A stretch of 64,000 nucleotides of DNA from Ruminococcus sp. (GCA_013911065.1 JACERV010000009.1:81534-145533), one strand, 5' to 3'. Positions 50,291 through 58,660 are shown, counted from the first letter of the stretch. The notes: generated by a model not told the origin, from the letters alone. Made by a program: numbers and translations.

Positions 50291-51616
50291 TTACTCCTCC
50301 GATATATCCTGCCATTTGCTTTGAAATCTCTCTTCCCAGTGACCGATAAGCTCTTCTTTGAAGTTTGGGTGGGCAATCATAATCAGTGCTCTGGCACGCT
50401 CTCTGAGAGATTTTCCTCTGAGGTCCGCAACCCCGTACTCCGTCACGATGTAAGCAACATCATTTCTTCCTGTAGTAACTGCTGCCCCCTGTTCCAGCAT
50501 GGGAACAATTTTAGAAACACTGCCGCCTTTCGCAGTTGAGGTCATGGCAATAATTGACTTGCCGCCCTTTGACATATTTGCGCCCCTGACAAAATCAACC
50601 TGACCGCCGACACCTGAAATCTGCATTGTGCCGATGCTCTCCGCACTGACCTGCCCCATGAAGTCCACCTGAAGACAAGAATTGATGGAAATCAGATTAT
50701 CATTTTGGGCAATGATATACGGGTCATTTGTATAGTCTGCAGAAGCCATATACACCATGGGATTGTCATCAATAAAATCATACAGTTTCTTGCTTCCCAT
50801 AAGGAAAGTTGCTACCAGTTTTCCGGGATTAAAGTTCTTCTTCTTATTGGTTATGACGCCGGCTTCGATCAACTCCACCACACCATCCGAGAACATCTCT
50901 GAGTGAATGCCTAAATCTTTTTTATCTTTTAATGATAATAAAACTGCATCAGGAAGTGCGCCAATACCCAGTTGCAGGGTATCTCCGTCCTTAATCAGAC
51001 TGGCACAGTTTTGACCAATCTTTTTCTCAACATCGGTGAGCTCTTTGCGCCCAAGTTCGATCAAAGGAGTATCTTCCTCAACCAGATAATCAAACTCGCT
51101 GATGTGCATAAAGCATTCGCCGTGACATCTGGGCATATGCTTATTCACTTGAGCAATCTTAAGCTTCGCCACCTTAGCAGCTGTATATGTATAGTCTACT
51201 GAAATACCAAAACTTACATAGCCGTGCTTATCCGGACTGCTAACCTGCACTAAAGCGACATCTGTCGGCAATGAGCCATCCGTGAACAGGGCTGGTATTT
51301 TTGAAAAATACCGAGGGGTGTAGTCGGCCCGCCCCTCTTTAATTGCAGTTCTTTCGTTCTTGGTTCCCACAAAGAGAGAATTGTGTCTGATATGACCATT
51401 TGCTGCTTCGGTACAATATCCACTCTCTCCCATTCCGACCATATGTGTAGTTTCCACTCCTTCAAGCTGCTCCATACGGTCACAAAGAGCCTTTGTCAGA
51501 GCTCTTGGTTCACCGCAGGAATGACCGATGGCAATCCGGTCATTATCCTTAATATGCATGACCGCCTCAGCGGCGCTGACAATTTTGTCCTTATACTTTT
51601 CTTTGAAATTTTGCAT
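50291..51616 (-). CDS. cat2: 4-hydroxybutyrate CoA-transferase (Cat2-like)
   Basis: A 441-residue family I CoA-transferase/acetyl-CoA hydrolase. The catalytic Glu is in LGIHSEMFSDGVVEL; other family stretches are GIGALPDAVLLSL, FMGQVSAESIGTMQISGVGGQVDFVRGA and VTEYGVADLRGKSLRERA. Moves CoA from acetyl-CoA or butyryl-CoA to 4-hydroxybutyrate. Placed between abfD and the acyl-CoA dehydrogenase, it supplies the substrate of AbfD. It is a paralogue of the Cat1-like protein at 55713, which is longer and has a different neighbourhood. Confidence 0.9.
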   Translation of the reverse strand: MQNFKEKYKDKIVSAAEAVMHIKDNDRIAIGHSCGEPRALTKALCDRMEQLEGVETTHMVGMGESGYCTEAANGHIRHNSLFVGTKNERTAIKEGRADYTPRYFSKIPALFTDGSLPTDVALVQVSSPDKHGYVSFGISVDYTYTAAKVAKLKIAQVNKHMPRCHGECFMHISEFDYLVEEDTPLIELGRKELTDVEKKIGQNCASLIKDGDTLQLGIGALPDAVLLSLKDKKDLGIHSEMFSDGVVELIEAGVITNKKKNFNPGKLVATFLMGSKKLYDFIDDNPMVYMASADYTNDPYIIAQNDNLISINSCLQVDFMGQVSAESIGTMQISGVGGQVDFVRGANMSKGGKSIIAMTSTAKGGSVSKIVPMLEQGAAVTTGRNDVAYIVTEYGVADLRGKSLRERARALIMIAHPNFKEELIGHWEERFQSKWQDISEE

Positions 51617-51632
51617 TTATTCACTCCATATT

Positions 51633-51671
51633 TATACCACTTGACGAGGTTCTTTCGAACCTCGTGGTATA
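51633..51671. repeat. Stem-loop A downstream of abfD
   Basis: CGAGGTTC/GAACCTCG with a TTTC loop, extended by TATACCA/TGGTATA arms with a small bulge. It lies between abfD (stop 51743) and cat2, without a T-run. Confidence 0.6.
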
Positions 51672-51673
51672 AT

Positions 51674-51722
51674 ACAACCTGCTGGCTTGGTGAGATCTTT
51701 TTGAACCTAGCGGCATGGTTGT
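51674..51722. repeat. Stem-loop B downstream of abfD
   Basis: Outer arms ACAACC and GGTTGT enclose a long imperfect stem (GGCTTGGT with ACCTAGC) and a TTTTT-rich loop. It resembles the stem-loop at 53257-53307 in layout and in the CATGG segment of its right arm. Confidence 0.5.
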
Positions 51723-51742
51723 TACACAATGTCTGAGTTACA

Positions 51743-53197
51743 TTATTTTTTCTTATTGATTCCGGCAATTTCTTTTGCGAGCTCTTTCTTGTGCGCAACG
51801 TTTGCCTGTCTGCCGATCATAATTCTCTGAGCCTGGGGTGAACCTGCACCATGCATAGATTCTGTCCGGTATCCCACTGCTGCTGTTCCTAAGGTAATAT
51901 TTTCAATCAACCGCAGGATTCTCATCCGGTCCTCTGTCGGTACATCGTCAGTACCTTTCAGATATTTTTCGATATATGGTTTTAATTTTTCATTATCGAA
52001 ATCTTGCTGGCTGGGCATTGTAACCATAAGACCACCGGCAATATCCTCAGCCAGGCGAGTAATTTCATAAGGCATCCGAGTGACATTTTGCTTACAGACA
52101 TTTGCCAGCAGAGTATCCACATAGTAGTTACCAGCTTTGGTCGCGCAGCCTTCACAAGAACAGGCAATACCACATGAGTATAAACTTTCGTTCAAGTGAT
52201 TCATTTCAATAATCTTATCTTTAATATGGCTCGCCTTTGGTACGCCGTTGTAATCTGCAGCCAGTGCCGTTGCACCGATCAGGACATCGCCAACTCCAAC
52301 TTTACAGCCTCCATAGCTCTGGCGGTGATAAGAAGCAAACCGTTCAACCAGCATTCCTGCAAAATCAGTTTCTCCATTCATGAAAATCAGTTCATTTGGC
52401 ACAAATACATCATCAAAGATCATCAACGCTTCGTGTCCGCCAAAGTTTTTATTACCTACATCAATATCTGCGTTTGGTTCAAGCTTTCTGGTATCGCAGC
52501 TTTGACGTCCGTAAATCATAAAAATCCCTTTTGCATCCGCCGGCAGTGCAAAGGCTACCGCATAGTCTTTATCTTCTGGTCTTAGTGCGATGGTGGGCAT
52601 AACGATGACTTCATGAGAGTTGACAATTCCAGTCTGATGAGCCTTAGCGCCACGCACCACGATACCGTCTTCTCTTCTTTCAACAACTCTTAAATACATA
52701 TCCGGATCGGCCTGCTGAGAAGGAGAAAGGGCACGGTCCCCTTTCGTATCGGTCATCGCTCCATCAACAACCAGGTCCTCTTTCTGAACTCTGTCCCAGT
52801 ATTTCTTAAAGTTTTCATGATAGTTTGTGCCATGTGCTTCATCACATTCGTATGTAGTAGAAAAAACAGCGTTTGCCGCATCAAGACCAACACATCTTTG
52901 AAAACATGATGCTGTCTTTTGACCCAGTAGTCTTTGCATCTTCACCTTTTTGACCAAATCATCCGTACTTTGATGCAGGTGTGTAAAACGGTTGATTTTT
53001 TCACCGTTTAAACTGGAGGTCACGGTCATTAAATCTTCATATTCCGGCTGCTGTGCCAACTCATAGGTCATTGCAACGGAATTCATAGATGGTTTGATAA
53101 TCGGATGCTCAGTCGGATTTTCCACTTTTTCACCCAGTAAATAAACTTCTAAGTTAAGCTTCTTTAAACTTTCTATATATTCTTCTCTCGTTTTCAT
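51743..53197 (-). CDS. abfD: 4-hydroxybutyryl-CoA dehydratase/vinylacetyl-CoA isomerase
   Basis: A 484-residue flavin and [4Fe-4S] enzyme converting 4-hydroxybutyryl-CoA to crotonyl-CoA through a ketyl radical. The cluster ligands are visible: Cys98 and Cys102 in SCFQRC, His291 and Cys298 in HRQSYGGC, each one residue below those reported for Clostridium aminobutyricum AbfD (Cys99, Cys103, His292, Cys299). A Cys-rich SCGIACSCEGC lies at about 342-352. AAGGAGG precedes ATG 53197. The gene is flanked on both sides by paired stem-loops, unusual within an otherwise tight operon, which may set its dosage. Confidence 0.95.
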   Translation of the reverse strand: MKTREEYIESLKKLNLEVYLLGEKVENPTEHPIIKPSMNSVAMTYELAQQPEYEDLMTVTSSLNGEKINRFTHLHQSTDDLVKKVKMQRLLGQKTASCFQRCVGLDAANAVFSTTYECDEAHGTNYHENFKKYWDRVQKEDLVVDGAMTDTKGDRALSPSQQADPDMYLRVVERREDGIVVRGAKAHQTGIVNSHEVIVMPTIALRPEDKDYAVAFALPADAKGIFMIYGRQSCDTRKLEPNADIDVGNKNFGGHEALMIFDDVFVPNELIFMNGETDFAGMLVERFASYHRQSYGGCKVGVGDVLIGATALAADYNGVPKASHIKDKIIEMNHLNESLYSCGIACSCEGCATKAGNYYVDTLLANVCKQNVTRMPYEITRLAEDIAGGLMVTMPSQQDFDNEKLKPYIEKYLKGTDDVPTEDRMRILRLIENITLGTAAVGYRTESMHGAGSPQAQRIMIGRQANVAHKKELAKEIAGINKKK

Positions 53198-53220
53198 TAA
53201 TATCCTCCTTGCTTATGCAT

Positions 53221-53247
53221 CTTAGGCTTGGTATTTTCAAGCCTTAG
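53221..53247. repeat. Stem-loop C upstream of abfD
   Basis: CTTAGGCTTG (53221-53230) pairs with CAAGCCTTAG (53238-53247) apart from one mismatch, loop GTATTTT. In the 116-bp gap between 4hbD and abfD. Confidence 0.6.
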
Positions 53248-53256
53248 TTTCAAAGT

Positions 53257-53307
53257 ACATCCTGTCGACTTAGGCGGGGTTCTTTCACCCCTTAGTGACA
53301 TGGATGT
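53257..53307. repeat. Stem-loop D upstream of abfD
   Basis: Outer ACATCC/GGATGT arms, then TGTC..ACTTAGG with CCTTAGTGACA, top loop TTCTTT. CTTAGGC is shared with stem-loop C, and the overall layout with stem-loop B. Confidence 0.55.
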
Positions 53308-53313
53308 TTCCAT

Positions 53314-54420
53314 TTAAATACATCTCTGATAAATTGTCTTGATTTGCTCATGTGACAGTTCAATTGGATTGTTTGCCAATAATCTTTGTTGATTCTGGAT
53401 TACTGAAGTTGCCATCTCTTCAGCTTTCACGTCGTCTACTCCCAGACCGCCCAGTTTTTCCCGCTCTAACACGAAGTCCAGCAGCTCGAACATCTTCTGC
53501 CATGATTCTTCCTTACTGCAGCCAAAAATCTCAACCAGCACTTCTTCCGCAGGACTGAGATCTGCCCCCAGCTCTTTATACATATTGAAGACACTTTCAA
53601 AGACCATGTGGTTTGCCTTACCATGAGGTACGTGATAATTTCCTCCCAGGGGATAAGCTAAAGCGTGTACTGCCGCACATCCGGCATTGCCGAAGGCAAC
53701 TCCTGCCATGGTGCTGGCGATCAGGAAATCTCCCATGTCTCCAGGAAGTTTCGCTTCCCCTTCGTCTCTCATCTTCAGGTACCCTTTCAGGATCTTTTCG
53801 ATTGCCGTTTTACCAAACATTCTTGAGAAAGGCGTTGCTTTTGGTGATATGTAGGACTCCATACCGTGTACCAATGCATCGATTGAGCTTGTTGCAAAGA
53901 CACCGTATGGCAAGGTTGAAAGCATTTGAGAAATCAATGCTGCCTCATCTGCAAAAAGCTGTGGAACGGCCAGGCCCAATTTAGTCTGTTTTTTCTTAAA
54001 CTCCATAATCGAGATGTTTGTAACCTCGCTTCCGGTGCCGCAAGTTGTGGGAATTACAATGAGTTCTCTCTCTTTTACAAGTTTCGCGCCCTGAGCATAT
54101 ATTTCCTCAACATCGTATTGATCGTTAAAAAGTAAAAGTTTCGAGATATCAATTACAGTACCCCCGCCGATTGCGATGATCCTCTTATAGTTCTTTCCTT
54201 TGATATCTTTCAGAACGGCATCGACCATCTCATCCGATGGCTCGCCCTGTCCATACTGCTCCTGATAAAGAACATCGCAGGGTGTACTGGCTTTGTCTAA
54301 CTGAGGTGACAACACATACTCATTGGTAACGATCAGGTCGCTTTCGCCTAATTCTTTCTGCGCAATGAAATCTGCTAAAGAATCATAGACGGCAATTGTA
54401 GGTTTGATTGAAAAATTCAT
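53314..54420 (-). CDS. 4hbD: 4-hydroxybutyrate dehydrogenase (iron-type alcohol dehydrogenase)
   Basis: A 368-residue iron-containing alcohol dehydrogenase reducing succinic semialdehyde to 4-hydroxybutyrate. NAD-binding IIAIGGGTVIDISKLL; TTCGTGSEVTNISI; iron ligands expected among Asp and His in SIDALVHGMESYISP, HALAYPLGGNYHVPHGKANH. The overall pattern is that of the clostridial 4-hydroxybutyrate dehydrogenase rather than of broad alcohol dehydrogenases. First gene of the minus-strand operon 4hbD-abfD-cat2-bcd-etfB-etfA-nitroreductase. GGGAGG precedes ATG 54420. Confidence 0.92.
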   Translation of the reverse strand: MNFSIKPTIAVYDSLADFIAQKELGESDLIVTNEYVLSPQLDKASTPCDVLYQEQYGQGEPSDEMVDAVLKDIKGKNYKRIIAIGGGTVIDISKLLLFNDQYDVEEIYAQGAKLVKERELIVIPTTCGTGSEVTNISIMEFKKKQTKLGLAVPQLFADEAALISQMLSTLPYGVFATSSIDALVHGMESYISPKATPFSRMFGKTAIEKILKGYLKMRDEGEAKLPGDMGDFLIASTMAGVAFGNAGCAAVHALAYPLGGNYHVPHGKANHMVFESVFNMYKELGADLSPAEEVLVEIFGCSKEESWQKMFELLDFVLEREKLGGLGVDDVKAEEMATSVIQNQQRLLANNPIELSHEQIKTIYQRCI

Positions 54421-54451
54421 AACTTCCTCCCTTTCTCCTCTTAAAATCTTT

Positions 54452-54499
54452 ATCGTTAAACTCTCGTCGTTAAATTATTATCGTTAATTAATTAACGAT
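54452..54499. promoter_or_regulatory. Rex-like palindrome with 14-bp-spaced repeats in the 4hbD leader
   Basis: A perfect 20-bp palindrome, ATCGTTAATTAATTAACGAT (54480-54499), contains TCGTTAA-TTAA-TTAACGA, two symmetric mismatches from the clostridial Rex consensus. The half-site (A/G)TCGTTAA recurs at 54452 and 54466, so three direct copies are spaced by exactly 14 bp. It lies about 30-50 bases after the predicted transcript start, where a bound repressor would block elongation. Confidence 0.65.
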
Positions 54500-54536
54500 A
54501 TTTTCATAAAAAAAGTCCCCCTTTCTTTATTAAGAA

Positions 54537-54565
54537 AGTATACTTGAGAAACTGCTATATGTAAA
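54537..54565 (-). promoter_or_regulatory. Promoter of the 4hbD operon
   Basis: On the minus strand TTTACA (54565-54560), 17-bp spacer, TATACT (54542-54537). The hexamers, spacer length and preceding TAAATAC.TTTTACATATA stretch match the Cat1 promoter at 55612. CGATATGTT at 54575-54583 on the plus strand is also shared with the LysR intergenic region. Confidence 0.72.
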
Positions 54566-54606
54566 ATGTATTTACGATATGTTCATTATACTCTTTTTAT
54601 ATGAAT

Positions 54607-55500
54607 CTACCCTTTCACTTCCAGTATCATCTGCTTTAGCTTATTTGCGGCAATATTTAAGTGACGGCTGTGATCTTCGACAATACAAATTGTCCGGGTT
54701 GGCACTTTCTGCAAAAGCGGTATTGAAATCACCTCTCCTTTTTCGATGGCTTCTCTCGCAAATTCCTCCGGAATAAAAGCAAGGCCTATGTTATTTTTAA
54801 CAAGCGGCAGTAATTGGTCGGTCGTTGCCGTTTCCGTATCCGGCATCAAAACAAGGCCGTGGTTTGAATAAAAGGTATTATAAAACTCACGGGTAGTCGT
54901 ATTTTTTCCCAGACAGATCAACGGATATTGAGCCACCTCTGTCAGACTTAAAGGTTTTTTTGCCAAGAACTTGTACTGATGACTGCCAATTAGTATTTCC
55001 TGAAAGTTCTTAAGGCCAGTCTCTAAAAAGGGTCTTTTTAGGTGAAGCGGGGTCGTAACCAGAGAAAAATCCACAGTTCCATTTTTTAATGCCTGCACTG
55101 CCTGTGGGGTAGTCTGATTGGAAAGACGCAGGCGTATCTTTGGATACCTCTCGTGAAACTGGCTCAGTACCGGTAAAAGCATGCCATGCAGTGCTGTATT
55201 ACTAACACCGATCGTCACCACTCCGCTCTCCAGATTTTTATCATTTGCCAATTCAAGCTCTGCTGCTTTTAATTGTTCATATGCCACTGCCACATGAGCG
55301 TAAAGCTTTTCTCCCTCAGGTGTCAGGCTGACACCTCGGTTGGTTCTGACGAACAACTTACAACTTAACTGATTCTCAAGGTTGTTTATATACTTCGTTA
55401 AATTAGGTTGATTACTGTTTAAAACATTTGCCGCCTGAGTAAAGCTCTGGTATTTTGCCACAAAATAAAATATACGGTAATAGTCATATGTGATTTCCAT
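54607..55500 (-). CDS. LysR family transcriptional regulator of the succinate-to-butyrate genes
   Basis: A 297-residue LysR regulator: N-terminal winged helix (YFVAKYQSFTQAANVLNSNQPNLTKYINNLE) and a C-terminal effector domain (GVVTIGVSNTALHGMLLPVL, VDFSLVTTPLH, FIPEEFAREAI). It lies between the two arms of the succinate pathway: divergent from cat1-sucD and upstream of the 4hbD operon in the same direction, with a separate promoter for 4hbD after its stop. Motifs with CGATATGTT occur on both sides and could be its sites. The effector might be succinate, succinyl-CoA or 4-hydroxybutyrate; this is a guess from context. Confidence 0.88.
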   Translation of the reverse strand: MEITYDYYRIFYFVAKYQSFTQAANVLNSNQPNLTKYINNLENQLSCKLFVRTNRGVSLTPEGEKLYAHVAVAYEQLKAAELELANDKNLESGVVTIGVSNTALHGMLLPVLSQFHERYPKIRLRLSNQTTPQAVQALKNGTVDFSLVTTPLHLKRPFLETGLKNFQEILIGSHQYKFLAKKPLSLTEVAQYPLICLGKNTTTREFYNTFYSNHGLVLMPDTETATTDQLLPLVKNNIGLAFIPEEFAREAIEKGEVISIPLLQKVPTRTICIVEDHSRHLNIAANKLKQMILEVKG

Positions 55501-55585
55501 GTTTTCTCCTCACCTTATCAATTGTTATTTTTATAACATAAAATATCTATTTAGTCTAGTATAACTTATCTTTCATACATAATCT

Positions 55586-55600
55586 ACATATTCGATATGT
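55586..55600. promoter_or_regulatory. Probable LysR box
   Basis: ACATATTCGATATGT is a dyad with the T-N11-A layout of LysR sites, 11 bp upstream of the -35 of cat1. A related ACATATCG half lies before the 4hbD promoter. Confidence 0.5.
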
Positions 55601-55611
55601 TATAAATACTT

Positions 55612-55640
55612 TTTACATATACTAAGCCTTGTTATATACT
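55612..55640 (+). promoter_or_regulatory. Promoter of cat1-sucD
   Basis: TTTACA (55612-55617), 17-bp spacer, TATACT (55635-55640), identical in hexamers and spacing to the 4hbD promoter. The transcript would begin near 55647. Confidence 0.75.
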
Positions 55641-55677
55641 CACACATAAGTGAAAAAAATATTTTTTTGCTTTTCAA

Positions 55678-55695
55678 TTGTTATTATTTTAACGA
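55678..55695. promoter_or_regulatory. Rex-like box in the cat1 leader
   Basis: TTGTTAT-TATT-TTAACGA, a 7-4-7 dyad with two mismatches to TTGTTAA-N4-TTAACAA. It is about 30-50 bases after the predicted start, the same position as in the 4hbD leader. Confidence 0.6.
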
Positions 55696-55712
55696 TACAT
55701 GGAGGATGCGTA

Positions 55713-57203
55713 ATGAATCAAAATTTAACAAAAAGAATCCGAAATGCCGGATTGTTGGAAAAGGTAATGTCCGCAGATGATGCTGTTGCTTTCATTGAGC
55801 CGGGAATGACACTCGGTGTCAGCGGCTTTACCATCGCAGGCTATCCAAAGGTAACCGCAGCCGCACTATCCCGCAGAGCAGATACAGGGGAAAAGCTGGA
55901 CCTCACCGTTTATTCAGGTGCTTCTCTCGGGGATGAGTTTGACGGTGAACTTACCCGTAAAGGTGTATTTAAAAAAAGAATTCCCTATCAGACTAATAAC
56001 GACCTGAGAAATGCAATTAACGCCGGTAAGATAGGGTACTTCGATATGGCTCTGGGTGAGCTGCCGGTCTGGATTAAAAACGGGATACTCAATCACATCG
56101 ATGTGGCGGTGATTGAAGCTGCTGCCATCGATGAGGACGGCAATATTATCCCGACCACTTCCATCGGCGTATCCAATACCTATGTAGAATATGCCGACAA
56201 AGTAATCATTGAGCTCAACACCTATGTACCGGAGGAAATAGAAGGAATTCATGATGTGTTCTCCCCTCAAAAGGCACCAAATACGGAACCTATCATGATT
56301 ATGAAACCAAGCGATCGCATCGGCACTCCTTACATAAAATGCGATCCCTCCAAAATCGTCGCAATTGTCGAAAGTGATGTGCCGGACAACGGACGGGCAG
56401 TAGCTGCTCCTGATGACGAGTTCAAACAGATGGCTAAGAATCTTATCAGCTTTCTGGAAAACGAAGTGAAAGCCGGACGATTGTGTAATCCTCTGCCGCC
56501 CCTTCAGGCTGGTATCGGCAGTGTTACAAACGCCGTATTGGATGGTTTACAGACATCAAACTTTGAGCACATGACCGTTTACTCCGAAGTGCTCCAGAAT
56601 TCAATCTTTGAACTGATAGACAGCGGCAAAATAGACTTTGCCTGTGCAACTTCACTGACTCTTTCCTCTGATGTCAGAGATGAGTTCTTCAAGAACTTCA
56701 GCCGCTACAAAGATAAAATTATGCTTCGGCCTCAAGAAATCAGCAATGCCCCGGAGGTAATCCGCCGACTGGGTATTATCGCAGTCAATACAGTAATTGA
56801 GGCAGATATATACGGCAACACCAACTCCACTTATATCGATGGACACCGTTTGATGAATGGCGTCGGCGGTTCCGGTGATTACTGCCAGAATGCCGGGCTG
56901 GCCATATTTATTACTAAGTCAACAGCGAAAAACGGGACTTTATCCTCGATTGTGCCACTGGTCAGCCACATCGATCATACAATTCATGAGATTCATGTGC
57001 TGATTACCGAACAGGGAGCTGCTGATCTTCGCGGTCTCGACCCTATTGATCGTGCCAGAACTATCATTGACAACTGTGCTCATCCGGATTTCCGCCCGGC
57101 ACTGCACGCTTATCTGGAGGAAGCAATCGAATGCTGCCCCAACAAACACAAGCCGGTCAATTTAAAAGCGGCTGCAGCATTCAAAAAACAAACTAATAAA
57201 TAG
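55713..57203 (+). CDS. cat1: Succinate CoA-transferase (Cat1-like)
   Basis: A 496-residue acetyl-CoA hydrolase/transferase family enzyme transferring CoA from acetyl-CoA to succinate. Motifs: GMTLGVSGFTIAGYPKVTAAAL near the N-terminus, the catalytic Glu in MTVYSEVLQNSIFELI, GNTNSTYIDGHRLMNGVGGSGDY, and the C-terminal LITEQGAADLRGLDPIDRARTI. ATG 55713 has GGAGG 7 bases upstream; the longer frame from 55650 would add a false signal-peptide-like stretch. First step of the succinate-to-butyryl-CoA route; sucD follows 17 bp later. Confidence 0.92.
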   Translation: MNQNLTKRIRNAGLLEKVMSADDAVAFIEPGMTLGVSGFTIAGYPKVTAAALSRRADTGEKLDLTVYSGASLGDEFDGELTRKGVFKKRIPYQTNNDLRNAINAGKIGYFDMALGELPVWIKNGILNHIDVAVIEAAAIDEDGNIIPTTSIGVSNTYVEYADKVIIELNTYVPEEIEGIHDVFSPQKAPNTEPIMIMKPSDRIGTPYIKCDPSKIVAIVESDVPDNGRAVAAPDDEFKQMAKNLISFLENEVKAGRLCNPLPPLQAGIGSVTNAVLDGLQTSNFEHMTVYSEVLQNSIFELIDSGKIDFACATSLTLSSDVRDEFFKNFSRYKDKIMLRPQEISNAPEVIRRLGIIAVNTVIEADIYGNTNSTYIDGHRLMNGVGGSGDYCQNAGLAIFITKSTAKNGTLSSIVPLVSHIDHTIHEIHVLITEQGAADLRGLDPIDRARTIIDNCAHPDFRPALHAYLEEAIECCPNKHKPVNLKAAAAFKKQTNK

Positions 57204-57220
57204 TACTTAGGAGGCAAACA

Positions 57221-58597
57221 ATGGAACAAGATGTAAACAAAATGATTGAGGAACTAGTTAACAAAGCAAAAGCTGCTCAAAAGGAATTCGAAGAAAACTT
57301 TTCTCAGGAACAGGTTGATGAAATTGTCCGTGCAATCGGCAAAGTAGTCTATGACAATGCTGAAGAACTTGCCAAGATGGCTATTGAAGAGAGTAAAATG
57401 GGAGTATACGAAGATAAGGTAGCTAAAAACTACGGAAAATCCAAAAATATCTGGAATAGCTTAAAGGGCAAAAAATCAATCGGTATTATTGACGAAGATA
57501 AAGAGAAGGGAATCATCAAGGTTGCCAAAGCAAAAGGGATCGTCGGAGCTGTTACTCCGGTTACAAATCCTGTTGTTACACCGATGTGTAACGGAATGTT
57601 TGCTTTAAAAGGACATAATGCAATCATCATCTCCCCTCACCCAAGAGTAGAAAAGATGAATAAGTACTTGGTCGATCTCTTCCGTGAGGAATTGAAAAAA
57701 TTAGGCGCACCAGTCGACCTGTTCCAAACCATCGAAAAAACTTCTATTGAAGCAACCAACGTATTGATGAAGAATGTTGATGTAGTTGTAGCTACCGGCG
57801 GCGGTGCCATGGTTAAATCCGCTTACTCAAGTGGTAAACCGGCTCTCGGTGTTGGCCCGGGTAACGTACAGGTAATCGTTGACCGTGGTATTAATTACGA
57901 AGAAGCTGTACCAAAAATTATCGCCGGCCGCATTTTTGATAACGGTATCATCTGTTCCGGTGAACAAAGTGTATTTATTCCCAGAGAAAATTACGACGAA
58001 GTGATTGACATCTTTAAGAAAAATGGCGTTTTCTATGTTGATAACAAGGACGATGTGGCTAAGTTCTCGGAAGCAATCTTCCCGGACGGAGGCATTATCA
58101 ACCGCGATGCAGTCGGCCAGGGCGTTCAGGTCATTGCCAAACTTGCCGGAGTTGAGGTTCCGGAAGGAACCCGGATGATTCTCCTGAAAGCCAGAAGCCT
58201 GGACAGAAATGAACCTCTCTGCAAGGAGAAAATGTGTCCGGTAATGATCAGCGCTGCTTACGATACATTTGAGGAAGCAGTTGCACTCGCGCAGGCAAAC
58301 CTGGAGTGGGAAGGAAAAGGTCATTCCGCTGCTCTCCACAGTGATGATAAAGCACACATTGAATATGCGGGTGAACACCTTACCGTCAGCCGTCTTGTAG
58401 TAAATCAGGCTTCTTCCACAGGAGCAGGCGGCAGCCTTTACAACGGCTTTTCTCCGACTACTACGCTCGGATGCGGTTCCTGGGGTAATAACAGTATCTC
58501 AGAGAACTTAAACTATACACATTTAATCAATGTTTCACAGATTGGCCTTTTCAATAAGGATGCTAAGGTTCCTAGTGATGAGGAAATCTGGAGTTAG
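57221..58597 (+). CDS. sucD: CoA-acylating succinate-semialdehyde dehydrogenase
   Basis: A 458-residue aldehyde dehydrogenase that reduces succinyl-CoA to succinic semialdehyde. The catalytic Cys is in FDNGIICSGEQSVFIP; the cofactor region includes VGAVTPVTNPVVTPMCN and VVATGGGAMVKSAYSSGKPALGVGPGN. Similar in fold to the PduP-like protein at 15139 but without an encapsulation helix, so cytosolic. TAGGAGG lies before ATG 57221. Together with Cat1 and 4hbD it reproduces the Clostridium kluyveri succinate pathway gene set. Confidence 0.93.
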   Translation: MEQDVNKMIEELVNKAKAAQKEFEENFSQEQVDEIVRAIGKVVYDNAEELAKMAIEESKMGVYEDKVAKNYGKSKNIWNSLKGKKSIGIIDEDKEKGIIKVAKAKGIVGAVTPVTNPVVTPMCNGMFALKGHNAIIISPHPRVEKMNKYLVDLFREELKKLGAPVDLFQTIEKTSIEATNVLMKNVDVVVATGGGAMVKSAYSSGKPALGVGPGNVQVIVDRGINYEEAVPKIIAGRIFDNGIICSGEQSVFIPRENYDEVIDIFKKNGVFYVDNKDDVAKFSEAIFPDGGIINRDAVGQGVQVIAKLAGVEVPEGTRMILLKARSLDRNEPLCKEKMCPVMISAAYDTFEEAVALAQANLEWEGKGHSAALHSDDKAHIEYAGEHLTVSRLVVNQASSTGAGGSLYNGFSPTTTLGCGSWGNNSISENLNYTHLINVSQIGLFNKDAKVPSDEEIWS

Positions 58598-58660
58598 GTT
58601 TTACTCTTAAAAACATTGAAAAAGAATCTCCTTTCCGGGATTCCCGCCTAAAAAGTCATA

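Noticed and set aside
54452..54499. Short CRISPR-like repeat array
   Set aside because: The units are 8 bp at a 14-bp period, there is no cas gene and the last is palindromic; a protein-binding array is far likelier.
55650..55712. Possible signal peptide at the N-terminus of the Cat1-like protein
   Set aside because: The hydrophobic stretch comes from reading upstream of the true start. GGAGG lies 7 bases before ATG 55713, the Rex-like dyad lies in that upstream stretch, and Cat1 enzymes are cytosolic.
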